A stretch of DNA of 32,974 nt from Allokutzneria sp. NRRL B-24872 (GCF_002155965.1 NZ_MUMH01000112.1:1-32974); one strand, 5' to 3'. Counted from the first letter of the stretch, positions 14,434-22,682 are shown. Notes: generated from the sequence alone by a model not told the origin. Program-made: numbers and translations.

Positions 14434-15354
14434 GTGACAGATCCAGACCTCACGAGCGGCGCACACGGGGCCACCGGCGACCCGGGCGGGCTGCCGAAGC
14501 TGAACAACCCGGTGATGGTGGCGGCGTTCGAGGGGTGGAACGACGCCGGCGACGCGGCGAGCACCGCGATCGAGCACCTGCTGCTGATCTGGGACGCGGC
14601 CCCGCTCGCCGAGATCGACCCCGACGAGTACTACGACTTCCAGGTCAGCAGGCCGTCGGTGAAGAACGTCGACGGGGTGACCAGGCGGATCGAGTGGCCG
14701 ACGACGCGGTTGTCGGTGTGCCGCCCGCCCGGCTCCGACCGCGACATCGTGCTGGTGCACGGCATCGAGCCGAACATGCGCTGGCGCGCCTTCTGCGCGG
14801 AGCTGCTGCGCTACGTCAACGAGCTGGAGATCACCACGGTGATCACCCTCGGCGCGCTGCTGATGGACAACCCGCACACGCGCCCGGTGCCGGTGACCGG
14901 GACGGCCTACGACGCGGAGTCGGCGGCCAGGTACTCGCTGGAGCGCTCGCGCTACGAGGGCCCGACCGGGATCGTCGGCGTGTTCCAGGACGCGTGCGTG
15001 CAGTCCGGGGTGCCCGCGATCTCCTTCTGGGCCGCGGTCCCGCACTACGTCTCGCAGCCGCCCGCGCCCAAGACCACGCTGGCGCTGCTGCACCGCGTCG
15101 AGGACGTGCTGGACGTGGAGGTCCCGCTCGGCGCGCTGCCGGAGCAGGCCGAGGAGTGGGAGCAGACGGTCAGCGAGATGGCCGAGGAGGACGAGGACGT
15201 GCGCGACTACGTCCGGTCCCTGGAGGAGCGCGGTGACGAGGACACCAAGCTCACCGAGCTGAGCGAGGCCAGCGGGGACGCGATCGCCGCCGAGTTCGAG
15301 CGCTACCTGCGCAGGCGGTGGGGCGGGGACGGGCCACCACGACCGGGGCTGTGA
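14434..15354 (+). CDS. PAC2 family protein (proteasome assembly chaperone-like)
   Basis: A 306-aa cytoplasmic protein of the PAC2 family, related in fold to eukaryotic proteasome assembly chaperone 2. Recognisable parts are PVMVAAFEGWNDAGDAAS at residues 28-45, DEYYDFQVSRP, IVLVHGIEPNMRWRAF, VITLGALLMDNPHTRPVPVTG, and a C-terminal acidic helical region (about residues 245-300) that is highly charged. Bacterial members have no proven function; a link to the actinobacterial proteasome is only by family name. It is divergent from metH, an arrangement recalled from M. tuberculosis (Rv2124c-Rv2125). The GTG start is set by the leaderless box, and its stop overlaps the next start by 4 nt. Confidence 0.9.
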   Translation: MTDPDLTSGAHGATGDPGGLPKLNNPVMVAAFEGWNDAGDAASTAIEHLLLIWDAAPLAEIDPDEYYDFQVSRPSVKNVDGVTRRIEWPTTRLSVCRPPGSDRDIVLVHGIEPNMRWRAFCAELLRYVNELEITTVITLGALLMDNPHTRPVPVTGTAYDAESAARYSLERSRYEGPTGIVGVFQDACVQSGVPAISFWAAVPHYVSQPPAPKTTLALLHRVEDVLDVEVPLGALPEQAEEWEQTVSEMAEEDEDVRDYVRSLEERGDEDTKLTELSEASGDAIAAEFERYLRRRWGGDGPPRPGL

Positions 15355-16463
15355 GGTCCTCCTGGCTGACGGCCGGGCTGTACGCGGGCGGGTTCCTGGG
15401 GCCCTTCGGCGGCGGAGTGGTCACCGCGATGCTGCCCGAACTGGGCGAGGCGTTCGGCGTCTCGGCCGGGGCTGCTTCGGCGTCGCTGACCGTCTACATG
15501 ATCCCGTTCGCGGCGCTCATGCTGGTGTCGGGAACCTACGGCGAGCGCTGGGGTGCCCGGCGCACCGTGGTGCTGGCCTACGTCGTGTACACGGCGGCGT
15601 CGGTGTGCTGCGCGCTCGCCCAGTCCGAGGCGTTGTTCCTCGCCGGGCGGGCGGTTCAGGGCGCGGCGAACGCGTTCACCACGCCGTTGTTGCTGTCGGC
15701 GGTCGCGGCCGTCACCGCGCCGGAACGGCTCGGCAGGGCGCTGGGGTGGTTCGCCTCGATGCAGGCGGCGGGGCAGACGTTCTCACCGCTGGTGGGCGGG
15801 TTCGCGGCTGAGCTGTCGTGGCGCTTTGCCTTCGTCGGGGTCGCTGTCGTGTCCGCGGCGCTGGCCGTTCTCGGTGTGCCGCAAGGGGAATCGACGAGCC
15901 GCCCGAGCCTGCGCAGCGCATGGCGGCCCCGCGTGCTGCGCTCGGGGTTCGTGGCGATGGTGTGCTGGGGCTGCCTCGGCGGGCTGTCCTTCCTGGTCTC
16001 CCTGCGGCTCGTGGACACCTTCGAGCTGGGCGCGGGAGCCCGGGGCGCGCTGCTGACCGGCTTCGGCGTGTGCGGGTTGCTGACGGCGCGCGCGGTGGGC
16101 CGGGCGGTCGACCGGTTCGGCTCGACGCGCTGCGTCCTGGTGGGCGCGCTCGTCGGCGGCGTGCTCGTGGTGTCCGTCGGAGTGCTGCCGTGGCTGCCGA
16201 CGGTCGCGCTCGCGTGGGCCTTCGCGGGCACGGCGACGCAGCTGATGCTGGTCGGCCTCAACGCGATCGTGCTGACCTCGCACGGCGGGAACCGGGGTGG
16301 GGCGATCTCGGTGGTGCAGTCGCTGCGCTTCCTCGGCGGAGCGCTCTCCCCCGCCGCGCTCGTCCCCGTCTACCACCTCAGCCACGGCGCGGCGTTCGTG
16401 CTGCCCGCGGTGGTGCTCGCGCTCAGCGCTCCCGCCGTGCTGCCCCGTTCCGGCGGTCCGTGA
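15351..16463 (+). CDS. Major facilitator superfamily transporter (drug-efflux type)
   Basis: A 370-aa inner-membrane protein with about 12 hydrophobic segments, predicted to be a proton-driven exporter. The loop between helices 2 and 3 carries the MFS signature (GTYGERWGARRTVV), with a second-half counterpart at GRAVDRFGSTRCVL. The GTG at 15351 overlaps the PAC2 stop as GTGA, so translation is coupled; an upstream frame start at 15318 would lie inside PAC2 and adds a non-membrane leader. A TetR regulator follows 15 nt downstream with its own promoter, which suggests it controls this transporter. The substrate is unknown. Confidence 0.88.
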   Translation: MRSSWLTAGLYAGGFLGPFGGGVVTAMLPELGEAFGVSAGAASASLTVYMIPFAALMLVSGTYGERWGARRTVVLAYVVYTAASVCCALAQSEALFLAGRAVQGAANAFTTPLLLSAVAAVTAPERLGRALGWFASMQAAGQTFSPLVGGFAAELSWRFAFVGVAVVSAALAVLGVPQGESTSRPSLRSAWRPRVLRSGFVAMVCWGCLGGLSFLVSLRLVDTFELGAGARGALLTGFGVCGLLTARAVGRAVDRFGSTRCVLVGALVGGVLVVSVGVLPWLPTVALAWAFAGTATQLMLVGLNAIVLTSHGGNRGGAISVVQSLRFLGGALSPAALVPVYHLSHGAAFVLPAVVLALSAPAVLPRSGGP

Positions 16464-16466
16464 ACG

Positions 16467-16472
16467 TAGGCT
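16467..16472 (+). promoter_or_regulatory. -10 box of a leaderless promoter for the TetR gene
   Basis: TAGGCT lies just after the MFS stop and 6 nt before the GTG at 16479, so the regulator can be expressed independently of the upstream genes. Confidence 0.5.
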
Positions 16473-16478
16473 TGGCGG

Positions 16479-17012
16479 GTGGCGAGGGCTTCGGACACCA
16501 GACAGCGCATCCAGGCGGTCGCGCGCGATCTCTTCCGCCGCAACGGCGTGCAGAAGACCAGCCTCCAGGCCATCGCCGCCGAGCTCGGCATCACCAAACC
16601 CGCGCTGTACTACCACTTCGCCTCGCGCGAGGAGCTGGTGCGCAGCATCGTGCAGCCGCTGATCGAGGACGGCGAGGCGTTCCTGCGCCGGCAGGAGGAG
16701 CACGCCGTCGTCGACCAGCGCGCGCTGCTGGAGGGCTACTTCGACTTCCACTACGAGCACCGCGACCTGATCGTGCTGGTGCTCAGCGAGATGCCCACGC
16801 TGGCCGAGCTCGGCATGATCGAGATCGTGCTGACCTGGCGCCACCGCCTCGCCGAGCTGCTGTTCCCGCCGACGCCGGACCTGGCCCAGTCGACCAGGGC
16901 GGTGATGGCGCTCGGCGGGCTCCAGGACTGCACGATCCAGTTCCCGGACGTGCCGAGGGAGCAGCTGCGCGAGGCCGCGGTCAGCGCGGCGGTGGCGACC
17001 CTAACCGGATGA
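16479..17012 (+). CDS. TetR family transcriptional regulator
   Basis: A 177-aa DNA-binding protein. The N-terminal helix-turn-helix spans about residues 5-50 (TRQRIQAVARDLFRRNGVQKTSL, then IAAELGITKPALYYHFASREEL), a textbook TetR pattern. The remaining 125 residues form the ligand-binding and dimer domain. Expression from its own leaderless promoter after an MFS exporter gene suggests drug-sensing control of that exporter, but no clear operator dyad was found near the PAC2 promoter. Its last 12 nt overlap the convergent hydrolase gene. Confidence 0.92.
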   Translation: MARASDTRQRIQAVARDLFRRNGVQKTSLQAIAAELGITKPALYYHFASREELVRSIVQPLIEDGEAFLRRQEEHAVVDQRALLEGYFDFHYEHRDLIVLVLSEMPTLAELGMIEIVLTWRHRLAELLFPPTPDLAQSTRAVMALGGLQDCTIQFPDVPREQLREAAVSAAVATLTG

Positions 17013-17882
17013 GGTCGCTGACCGGATGATCTCGTGCACGGCGGCGGCGACCACCTCGGGGCGGTCGAGGCCGAGCAGGTGGTCAGCGCCGCCGACGACC
17101 TCGTGCCTGCCGAGCGCGCTCACCGCGGCGAGGTCGGCGTGCGCGGCGAGCAGCCGGGCGGCGGCACGGCCGGAACCCATCGCGGAGGCGGCGGTCAGCA
17201 CGGTCCACGGAATCGCGAGCGGAGTACTTGACGACGCGCGCATCTTTTCCAGTTCGCGAATCCGCGAAGGATAACTGGCGAACTCGGCGAGAAAGTCCGT
17301 AAAGAGGCCGGAATCGGCGAAACGGGCGCGCGCCGCCACCGGGTCGGGATCGGGCGCGGAGAGGGTGCCGAAAGTCATCATCAGCCCGCGCAGCGCAGGG
17401 CCGAGCCGCCGCGCCAGCCCGGGGTGCCGACGCACGGTGCCACGCCGCACCAGCCCGCGCACGGCCTTGGTGACCGGGTCGTCGACGGCGGTGCTGCCGG
17501 GCGGTTCCGGGCTCGGGTCGACGAGCACGGCACCCGCCGTCAGCTCGGGGTGCTCCCGCGCGTACGCCTCGACGATCATACCCGCCATCGAGTGCCCTAC
17601 CAGCACAAACGGCATATCGGACGCAGAGTGCGCACGGAGTCGTTCGAGCGCGGCGACGCACTCGCGGAGCGGGAGGCCGCCGGGGGTGAACTCGACGGCG
17701 ATGCCCGCGACACCGGGCTCCAGCAGCCGTGAGACCGGGTACCAGTCGGAAGCGAGTCCGCCGAGCCCGGAGCACAGCGCGACGACCGCGCGCGTCGGCT
17801 CGCCGGTGACCTCGACCCGGCCGAGGCACCGATCCCCGAAATGGCCGGAGTCCCCGGAATGTGAGCGGGCGCTGCTTCCCAT
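17001..17882 (-). CDS. Alpha/beta-fold hydrolase
   Basis: A 293-aa serine hydrolase without signal peptide. The nucleophile elbow is GHSMAG with Ser98. The likely acid is the Asp in AVLVDPSPEPPG, and the likely His is in VVGGADHLLGLDRP near the C terminus, so the triad looks complete. An oxyanion strand (VVALCSGLGGLASDWYPV) precedes it. The start at 17882 avoids running into the lysX leader; the frame is open as far as 17993, and no strong ribosome site decides between them. It is divergent from lysX with a 53-bp gap. Substrate unknown; esterases, thioesterases and peptidases share this fold. Confidence 0.82.
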   Translation of the reverse strand: MGSSARSHSGDSGHFGDRCLGRVEVTGEPTRAVVALCSGLGGLASDWYPVSRLLEPGVAGIAVEFTPGGLPLRECVAALERLRAHSASDMPFVLVGHSMAGMIVEAYAREHPELTAGAVLVDPSPEPPGSTAVDDPVTKAVRGLVRRGTVRRHPGLARRLGPALRGLMMTFGTLSAPDPDPVAARARFADSGLFTDFLAEFASYPSRIRELEKMRASSSTPLAIPWTVLTAASAMGSGRAAARLLAAHADLAAVSALGRHEVVGGADHLLGLDRPEVVAAAVHEIIRSATSSG

Positions 17883-17935
17883 TCCGCTAGTCTCGCCCAC
17901 GAAGTGACCGTTCGACGAGCTGGAGAAGTCCGAAC

Positions 17936-20900
17936 ATGGGCAGTGATTCCGCCGACAACTCCGCCGCGACGGGAAAACAGACCGCAACGACAACGGCGGA
18001 CAAGCCCAGGAGGACCAGCCGCCCGCCGCGCCACGAGGTGCCCGCGTGGAAGCACACGGCGGCGGCGGTCATCGCGACCGTCGTGGAACTGGGTGCGCTC
18101 TGCTCGCTGGTGCTCCTGCTGCTCGGCGACGACTACACCGACGCCGGCGACGCCATCCGCAGCGTCTTCGACTACACCGGCCTCCCGGTGGACGCCAACA
18201 TCTTCATCGTCCTGGTGCTGGTCGTGCTCGGTGCCGCGCTGCGCAGGCGCAAGCGGGCCGCGCTGTGGGTGCTGGTGCTGTTCCAGGTCCTCTACGTGGT
18301 CGTCTACAACGCGATCGTGGCGCTGATCTGGCTGTACCTGCTGGCCATCGGCGACGCCACGGTGTCCGAGGACGACCTCCAGGACCTCGCCGTCTCGGAC
18401 ACCCTCTGGGACCTGGTGATGGCCAACCTGGTCGGCATCGGGCTCATCGTGGTGCTGCTGGTGCTGCGCCCCGCCTTCCCCGCCCGGCTCAACGAGGGCG
18501 CGGGCTGGCGGGCGCTGGGTTCGCTGGCCATCGGCATGGTGCTGGTGACGCTGATCGGCTGGGGTCTCGCGCCGTTCGCCTCCGCTACGCCCTCGGGCAC
18601 CTTGGAGCAGCTGCTCTGGTCCTTCAGCCAGGTCACCGGCAACTGGATCCCGATCGACCAGATCGGCATCGACCAGGCCTCGTCGTCGTGGCTGACCTTC
18701 CTGCTGGACCTCAGCGGCACCCTGGTCGGCGCCTACGCGCTGGCCCGCTTCTTCCGCTCGGCGCGCAGCAAACGGCTGCTCTCCCAGGAGGAGGAGCTTG
18801 CGCTGCGCGAACTGCTGGCCGAGCACGGCGACGGCGACTCACTCGGGTACTTCGCCACCCGCAGGGACAAGTCGGTGGTGTTCGCGCCGTCCGGCCGCGC
18901 CGCGGTGACCTATCGCGTGATTGGCGGCACGTGCCTGGCCAGCGGTGATCCCATCGGCGACGAGGACGCGTGGCCCGCCGCGATCAACGCGTGGCTGGCC
19001 GAGGCCTACAGCTACGGCTGGGTCCCCGGCGTGCTCGGCACGAGCGAGGAGGGCGCGCACGCCTACACCGAGGCCGGGCTCAAGGCGCTGGAGATCGGTG
19101 ACGAGGCGATCCTGGACGTCCGCGACTTCACCCTCACCGGCCGCGAGCGCCGGGGCGTGCGGCAGGCGGTCAGCCGGGTCGAGCGCGCCGGGTACACCGC
19201 GCGCGTCCGCAGGCACGGCGAGATCCCCGACGAGGAGATGGACCAGCTGATCGCCGCCGCGCAGATGTGGCGCGGCGAGGCGACCGAGCGCGGTTTCTCC
19301 ATGGCGCTCGGCAGGCTCGGTGATCCTTCCGACGCGCGGTGCGTGATGGTCGAGGCCTACGACGCCGACGGTGCGCTGCGCGGGCTGCTCTCGTTCGTGC
19401 CATGGGGTCGCACGGGTCTGTCGATGGACCTCATGCGCCGCGACCGCGCCGCCGAGAACGGGCTCAACGAGTTCATGATCTGCGAGCTGGTCGAGGCGGG
19501 CGGCCGGCTCGGCGTGCAGCACATCTCGCTGAACTTCGCGATGTTCCGCGCGGTCTTCGAGGAGGGCGCGCGCATCGGCGCCGGACCCGTGCTGCGGCTG
19601 TGGCGGTGGGCGCTGAGCTTCGCGTCCCGGTTCTTCCAGCTGGAGTCGCTGTACCGGTCCAACGCGAAGTACGGGCCCAAGTGGGACCCGCGTTTCCTGT
19701 GCTACCGCAGCGCACGGCAGCTCGCGCGGGTCAGCCTCATCGCCGGTGTCGCGGAGGGCTTCGTGCCGAGCAGGCGCGCGCTGCTGCGGCCGAGCGTGGC
19801 GCGGCGTGAACTGCACACGCCCGAGGTGGCCGAGGCTTTCGTGCAGCAGGTGCACGCGATCGAGGAGCGCGTGCGCGAGCCGAAGTCCGCGCGGCGCCTG
19901 CCGGAGCAGGTGCGCGTGCGGCGCGACAAGCTCGACCGGCTCCGCGAGGAGGGCGTCGACGCCTACCCCGTCGGCTTCACGCGCGGGTGTTCGCTGGGCG
20001 AGGCGCGCGAGCGCGCGGGCGAACTCGCGCCGGACACCAGGACGGGCACGCGGGTCAGCGTCGCGGGCCGGGTCGTTGCCAAGCGCGAGGTCGGCAGGCT
20101 GTGCTTCGCGGTGCTGCGCGACTTCACCGGCGAACTCCAGCTGATGCTCTCCGAGGACCAGCTCGGCGCGGAGCGGCTGGCGGCGTGGAAGACCGCGATC
20201 GACCTCGGCGACCAGGTCGGCGTCGAGGGCGAGGTGATCACCTCCAAGCGCGGCGAGCTGTCGGTCTCGGTGACCGAGTGGATGATCACCGCGAAGTGCC
20301 TGCACCCGTTGCCGGACAGGCGCAAGGGGCTCGCCGACGCCGAGGCGCGGGTGCGCAGGCGCTACCTGGACCTGGTGGTCAACGACGAAGCGCGGACCAT
20401 GTTGCGCGCACGGTCCACAGTGGTCAGAACGCTGCGGGAGTCCTTGCACACCAGGGGTTTCCTCGAAGTCGAGACGCCCATGTTGCAGGCCGTGCACGGT
20501 GGCGCGACCGCGCGGCCCTTCGTCACCCACATCAACGCCTACGACATGCGGATGTACCTGCGGATCGCGCCCGAGCTGTACCTGAAGCGGCTGTGCGTCG
20601 CCGGGGTGGACCGGGTCTTCGAGCTGAACCGCAACTTCCGCAACGAGGGCGCGGACGCCACGCACAACCCCGAGTTCACGATGTTGGAGGCGTACCAGTC
20701 CTACGCCGACTACAACACCATGCTGCACACCGTCCGCGAGCTGATCCAGGAGGCCGCGGTCGCCGCGCACGGGGCTCAGGTGGCACGGCACACCAACCCG
20801 GATGGAACCGTGACCGAGCACGACATCAGCGGTGAGTGGCCGGTGATCGGCGTGCACGAGGCGCTCGCGCAGCGCCTGGACGAGGAGATCACCCCCGACA

Positions 20901-21388
20901 CCCCGTTCGACGAGCTGCGCAAGCACTTCGACGCGGCGGGCGTGCCGTTCCAGGACGGGTGGAGCCGGGGCAAGTACGTGGTGGAGGCGTTCGAGCACCT
21001 GGTGGAGGGGCAGACCGTGCGGCCGACGTTCTACCGCGACTACCCCACCGACGTGTCGCCGCTGACCCGCCAGCACCGCGAGGACCCCAGGCTGGCCGAA
21101 CGGTGGGACCTGATCGCCTTCGGCGCGGAGATCGCCACCGCGTACTCCGAGCTGACCGATCCCGTCGAGCAGCGCGAGCGGTTGCAGTCGCAGTCGATGA
21201 AGGCGGCCAGCGGTGACGTCGAGGCGATGGAGCTGGACGAGGACTTCCTGCGAGCGCTGGAGTACGGCATGCCGCCGACCGGCGGGCTCGGGCTCGGCGT
21301 GGACCGGCTGCTGATGATGCTGTGCGGCGGCACGATCCGGCAGACCGTGCTGTTCCCGTTCGTGCGCCCCGAAGGCTCTTCGGTATGA
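17936..21388 (+). CDS. lysX: Bifunctional lysylphosphatidylglycerol synthetase / lysyl-tRNA synthetase LysX
   Basis: A 1150-aa fusion that charges tRNA with lysine and transfers the lysine to phosphatidylglycerol, giving positively charged lipid that protects against cationic peptides. Domain order: membrane segments from about residues 37 to 260; an MprF-type DUF2156 transferase (DSLGYFATRRDKSVVFAPSG to SNAKYGPKWDPRF, about 300-590); an OB-fold anticodon-binding domain (about 660-780, VSVAGRVVAKREVG); and a class II LysRS core with motif 2 (ELNRNFRNEGADATHNPEF) and motif 3 (GGLGLGVDRLLMM). This matches mycobacterial LysX (1172 aa from memory). GGAGAAG precedes the ATG. The last 4 nt overlap the DUF998 gene. 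Confidence 0.95.
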   Translation: MGSDSADNSAATGKQTATTTADKPRRTSRPPRHEVPAWKHTAAAVIATVVELGALCSLVLLLLGDDYTDAGDAIRSVFDYTGLPVDANIFIVLVLVVLGAALRRRKRAALWVLVLFQVLYVVVYNAIVALIWLYLLAIGDATVSEDDLQDLAVSDTLWDLVMANLVGIGLIVVLLVLRPAFPARLNEGAGWRALGSLAIGMVLVTLIGWGLAPFASATPSGTLEQLLWSFSQVTGNWIPIDQIGIDQASSSWLTFLLDLSGTLVGAYALARFFRSARSKRLLSQEEELALRELLAEHGDGDSLGYFATRRDKSVVFAPSGRAAVTYRVIGGTCLASGDPIGDEDAWPAAINAWLAEAYSYGWVPGVLGTSEEGAHAYTEAGLKALEIGDEAILDVRDFTLTGRERRGVRQAVSRVERAGYTARVRRHGEIPDEEMDQLIAAAQMWRGEATERGFSMALGRLGDPSDARCVMVEAYDADGALRGLLSFVPWGRTGLSMDLMRRDRAAENGLNEFMICELVEAGGRLGVQHISLNFAMFRAVFEEGARIGAGPVLRLWRWALSFASRFFQLESLYRSNAKYGPKWDPRFLCYRSARQLARVSLIAGVAEGFVPSRRALLRPSVARRELHTPEVAEAFVQQVHAIEERVREPKSARRLPEQVRVRRDKLDRLREEGVDAYPVGFTRGCSLGEARERAGELAPDTRTGTRVSVAGRVVAKREVGRLCFAVLRDFTGELQLMLSEDQLGAERLAAWKTAIDLGDQVGVEGEVITSKRGELSVSVTEWMITAKCLHPLPDRRKGLADAEARVRRRYLDLVVNDEARTMLRARSTVVRTLRESLHTRGFLEVETPMLQAVHGGATARPFVTHINAYDMRMYLRIAPELYLKRLCVAGVDRVFELNRNFRNEGADATHNPEFTMLEAYQSYADYNTMLHTVRELIQEAAVAAHGAQVARHTNPDGTVTEHDISGEWPVIGVHEALAQRLDEEITPDTPFDELRKHFDAAGVPFQDGWSRGKYVVEAFEHLVEGQTVRPTFYRDYPTDVSPLTRQHREDPRLAERWDLIAFGAEIATAYSELTDPVEQRERLQSQSMKAASGDVEAMELDEDFLRALEYGMPPTGGLGLGVDRLLMMLCGGTIRQTVLFPFVRPEGSSV

Positions 21389-22002
21389 CGCGGTGGTTGC
21401 TCCTGCTCGGCACGCTCGTGTACTCCGCGTGGCTGCTGGAGTTCGTGCTGCCCGATGATCTGAGCCTGCTGCACAGCTACGTCTCGGAGCACATGGCCGG
21501 CGGGCAGCCGTACCGCTTCCTGTTCCGCACCACCGACGTCATCGCGGGCACCCTGTTCGTGGCCGCCGCGTTCTCGGTGCGGCACAAGCTCGTTCGCGTG
21601 GGGCTCGCGGTGTTCGGCGGAGTGACGGTGCTCGACGCGCTCGTGCCCTTGGACTGCGCGCCGAGCGTCGACCGCGCGTGCCGCCAGCGCGAGATCGACA
21701 ACACCGTGTCGCTGTCCCACGAGATCCACCAGGCGTCGAGCGTGCTCGTGTTCTTCGGCATCATCACCGCCGTCATCGGCCTCCTCGCCCTGCGCGAAAC
21801 CCTTGGCCCCCAAGCACGTCTCATCCTCTGGGCGTGCTTCGCGGTGCTGGCCGTGACCGGCTTGCTCTCCGCCGTGCTCGTCGGTGGCCCCTGGGCCGGG
21901 ATCGTGCAACGCGTCCAACTCGTCGCCACCAACGCCGCACTCGTCCTGACCGCCGTAGCCCTCCCCCCGCGAACGCCCCCTTTGGTGCGTCCAAAGCCCT
22001 GA
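21385..22002 (+). CDS. DUF998-type multi-pass membrane protein
   Basis: A 205-aa integral membrane protein with about six hydrophobic segments and short charged loops; between helices lies PLDCAPSVDRACRQREIDNTVSLSHEIHQ, which keeps two cysteines and His residues on one side. This pattern fits the DUF998 family. The ATG lies inside the lysX stop (ATGA overlap), so the two proteins are made together, which suggests a role in handling lysylated lipid or in the same membrane response; that is inference. The last ten codons and the stop lie inside the second 30-bp repeat element, so the C-terminal tail (RTPPLVRPKP) appears to come from repeat DNA. Confidence 0.78.
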   Translation: MTRWLLLLGTLVYSAWLLEFVLPDDLSLLHSYVSEHMAGGQPYRFLFRTTDVIAGTLFVAAAFSVRHKLVRVGLAVFGGVTVLDALVPLDCAPSVDRACRQREIDNTVSLSHEIHQASSVLVFFGIITAVIGLLALRETLGPQARLILWACFAVLAVTGLLSAVLVGGPWAGIVQRVQLVATNAALVLTAVALPPRTPPLVRPKP

Positions 22003-22080
22003 ACGACCCGTTCAGGTACTTGAGCGCACTGAACGACCCGTTCAGTGCGCTCAAGGCACCAAACGAGCCGTTCGCGCGAG
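21971..22080. repeat. Three-dyad element, 30-bp period, copy 2 (AACGASCCGTT type)
   Basis: Units of 30 bp start at 21971 (degenerate), 22001, 22031 and 22061. The dyads are GAACGACCCGTTC twice and AAACGAGCCGTTC once. Compared with copy 1, every dyad has T changed to C in one arm and the paired A changed to G in the other. It fills the convergent gap between the DUF998 gene and a small secreted-protein gene. Confidence 0.85.
22019..22055. terminator. Perfect 17-bp hairpin in the repeat element, likely bidirectional terminator
   Basis: CTTGAGCGCACTGAACG (22019-22035) pairs with its exact reverse complement (22039-22055) around a 3-nt ACC loop. It lies between two convergent genes, 17 nt after one stop and 31 nt from the other, which suits termination in both directions. 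There is no T-tract. Confidence 0.6.
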
Positions 22081-22085
22081 CGGGG

Positions 22086-22364
22086 TCAGCAGAGGCCGAT
22101 GTACCACGCTCCCTCGGCCACCGGCCCCAACGCCTTCGTCCACAGCAGGTTGTCACCGGGACGGACGCACTTCGTCCGGTCGATCTCGAACCTCACGTCG
22201 ATCTTGATCATCACGTGCGTCGGGCCGCAGTGGTGGTAGAAGTACGCGTAGCCGCCGTCACGAAAGCCCCCGCACCCGGGAACCGCGTTCGCCATCGGGG
22301 CCGTCAGGCTCATCGCCGCCAGCGCGGTGGCGAACACGATGGCCGCTCGTTGTCTCACCCGCAT
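22086..22364 (-). CDS. Small secreted four-cysteine protein, DUF6355-like (copy A)
   Basis: A 92-aa protein with a Sec signal peptide (MRVRQRAAIVFATALAAMSL to ANA) and a mature part of about 65 residues with four cysteines (PGCGGF, HHCGPT, TKCVRPG, IGLC at the very end) that could form two disulfides. The pattern of Cys-G, AYFYHHCG, I.I.V, KCV.PG and WYIGLC resembles DUF6355, a family listed as natural-product-related with no known function. The ATG at 22364 is preferred over 22379 because CTGGAG lies 7 nt upstream. It follows its paralogue 27 nt downstream, so both are probably made from one mRNA. Confidence 0.7.
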   Translation of the reverse strand: MRVRQRAAIVFATALAAMSLTAPMANAVPGCGGFRDGGYAYFYHHCGPTHVMIKIDVRFEIDRTKCVRPGDNLLWTKALGPVAEGAWYIGLC

Positions 22365-22391
22365 GCTCACTCCAGACATCGGTCAAGGGGC

Positions 22392-22658
22392 TCAGCAGGG
22401 CCCGACGTACCAGGCGTTCGTGGTGCGCGGCCACAGGCCGATGTTGTTCTTGGAGTTCGGCTCGACGCACTTGGTGAAGTCCCGGCCCCACGCCACGTCG
22501 ACGTCGATCAGGACGCGGTCCGGGCCGCAGTGCGAGTAGTACGCGTAGGTCGCGTCGTTCCAATAGCCGCACGTTTCAGCGGCGGCAGCGGTCCCCGGAG
22601 CGGCCAGGCTCATCGCGGCCAGGGAGAGGGCAGCCGCGGCTGCTGCTCGAATCTTCAT
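22392..22658 (-). CDS. Small secreted four-cysteine protein, DUF6355-like (copy B)
   Basis: An 88-aa paralogue of the protein at 22086-22364. The signal peptide is MKIRAAAAAALSLAAMSLAAPGTAAAA, and the mature part has the same four cysteines (ETCGYW, SHCGPD, TKCVEPN, VGPC at the end). Shared positions include AYAYYSHCGP, the alternating I.V.V strand, and a Trp-Tyr before the last Cys. Sequence between them is well diverged, so the duplication is old. It is the first gene of the pair. Two TGAAA boxes 11 bp apart lie 25-40 nt upstream, as in response-regulator sites. Function unknown; candidates are extracellular binding proteins or peptide signals. Confidence 0.72.
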   Translation of the reverse strand: MKIRAAAAAALSLAAMSLAAPGTAAAAETCGYWNDATYAYYSHCGPDRVLIDVDVAWGRDFTKCVEPNSKNNIGLWPRTTNAWYVGPC

Positions 22659-22682
22659 GCCGCGCAACGTAAGCAGCGGCCC

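Noticed and set aside
17883-17993. N-terminal extension of the alpha/beta hydrolase
   Set aside because: The extra residues are antisense to the lysX leader and show no family similarity; the ATG at 17882 gives a normal-length hydrolase.
18839-21076. A 745-codon minus-strand open frame
   Set aside because: Antisense shadow of lysX; composition is His/Arg/Leu-rich and no domain is visible.
21997-22074. Repeat element as a coded decapeptide array (ALNDPFRYLS type)
   Set aside because: Both copies are open in one frame, but there is no start codon, ribosome site or export signal, and the changes follow dyad symmetry rather than codon position.
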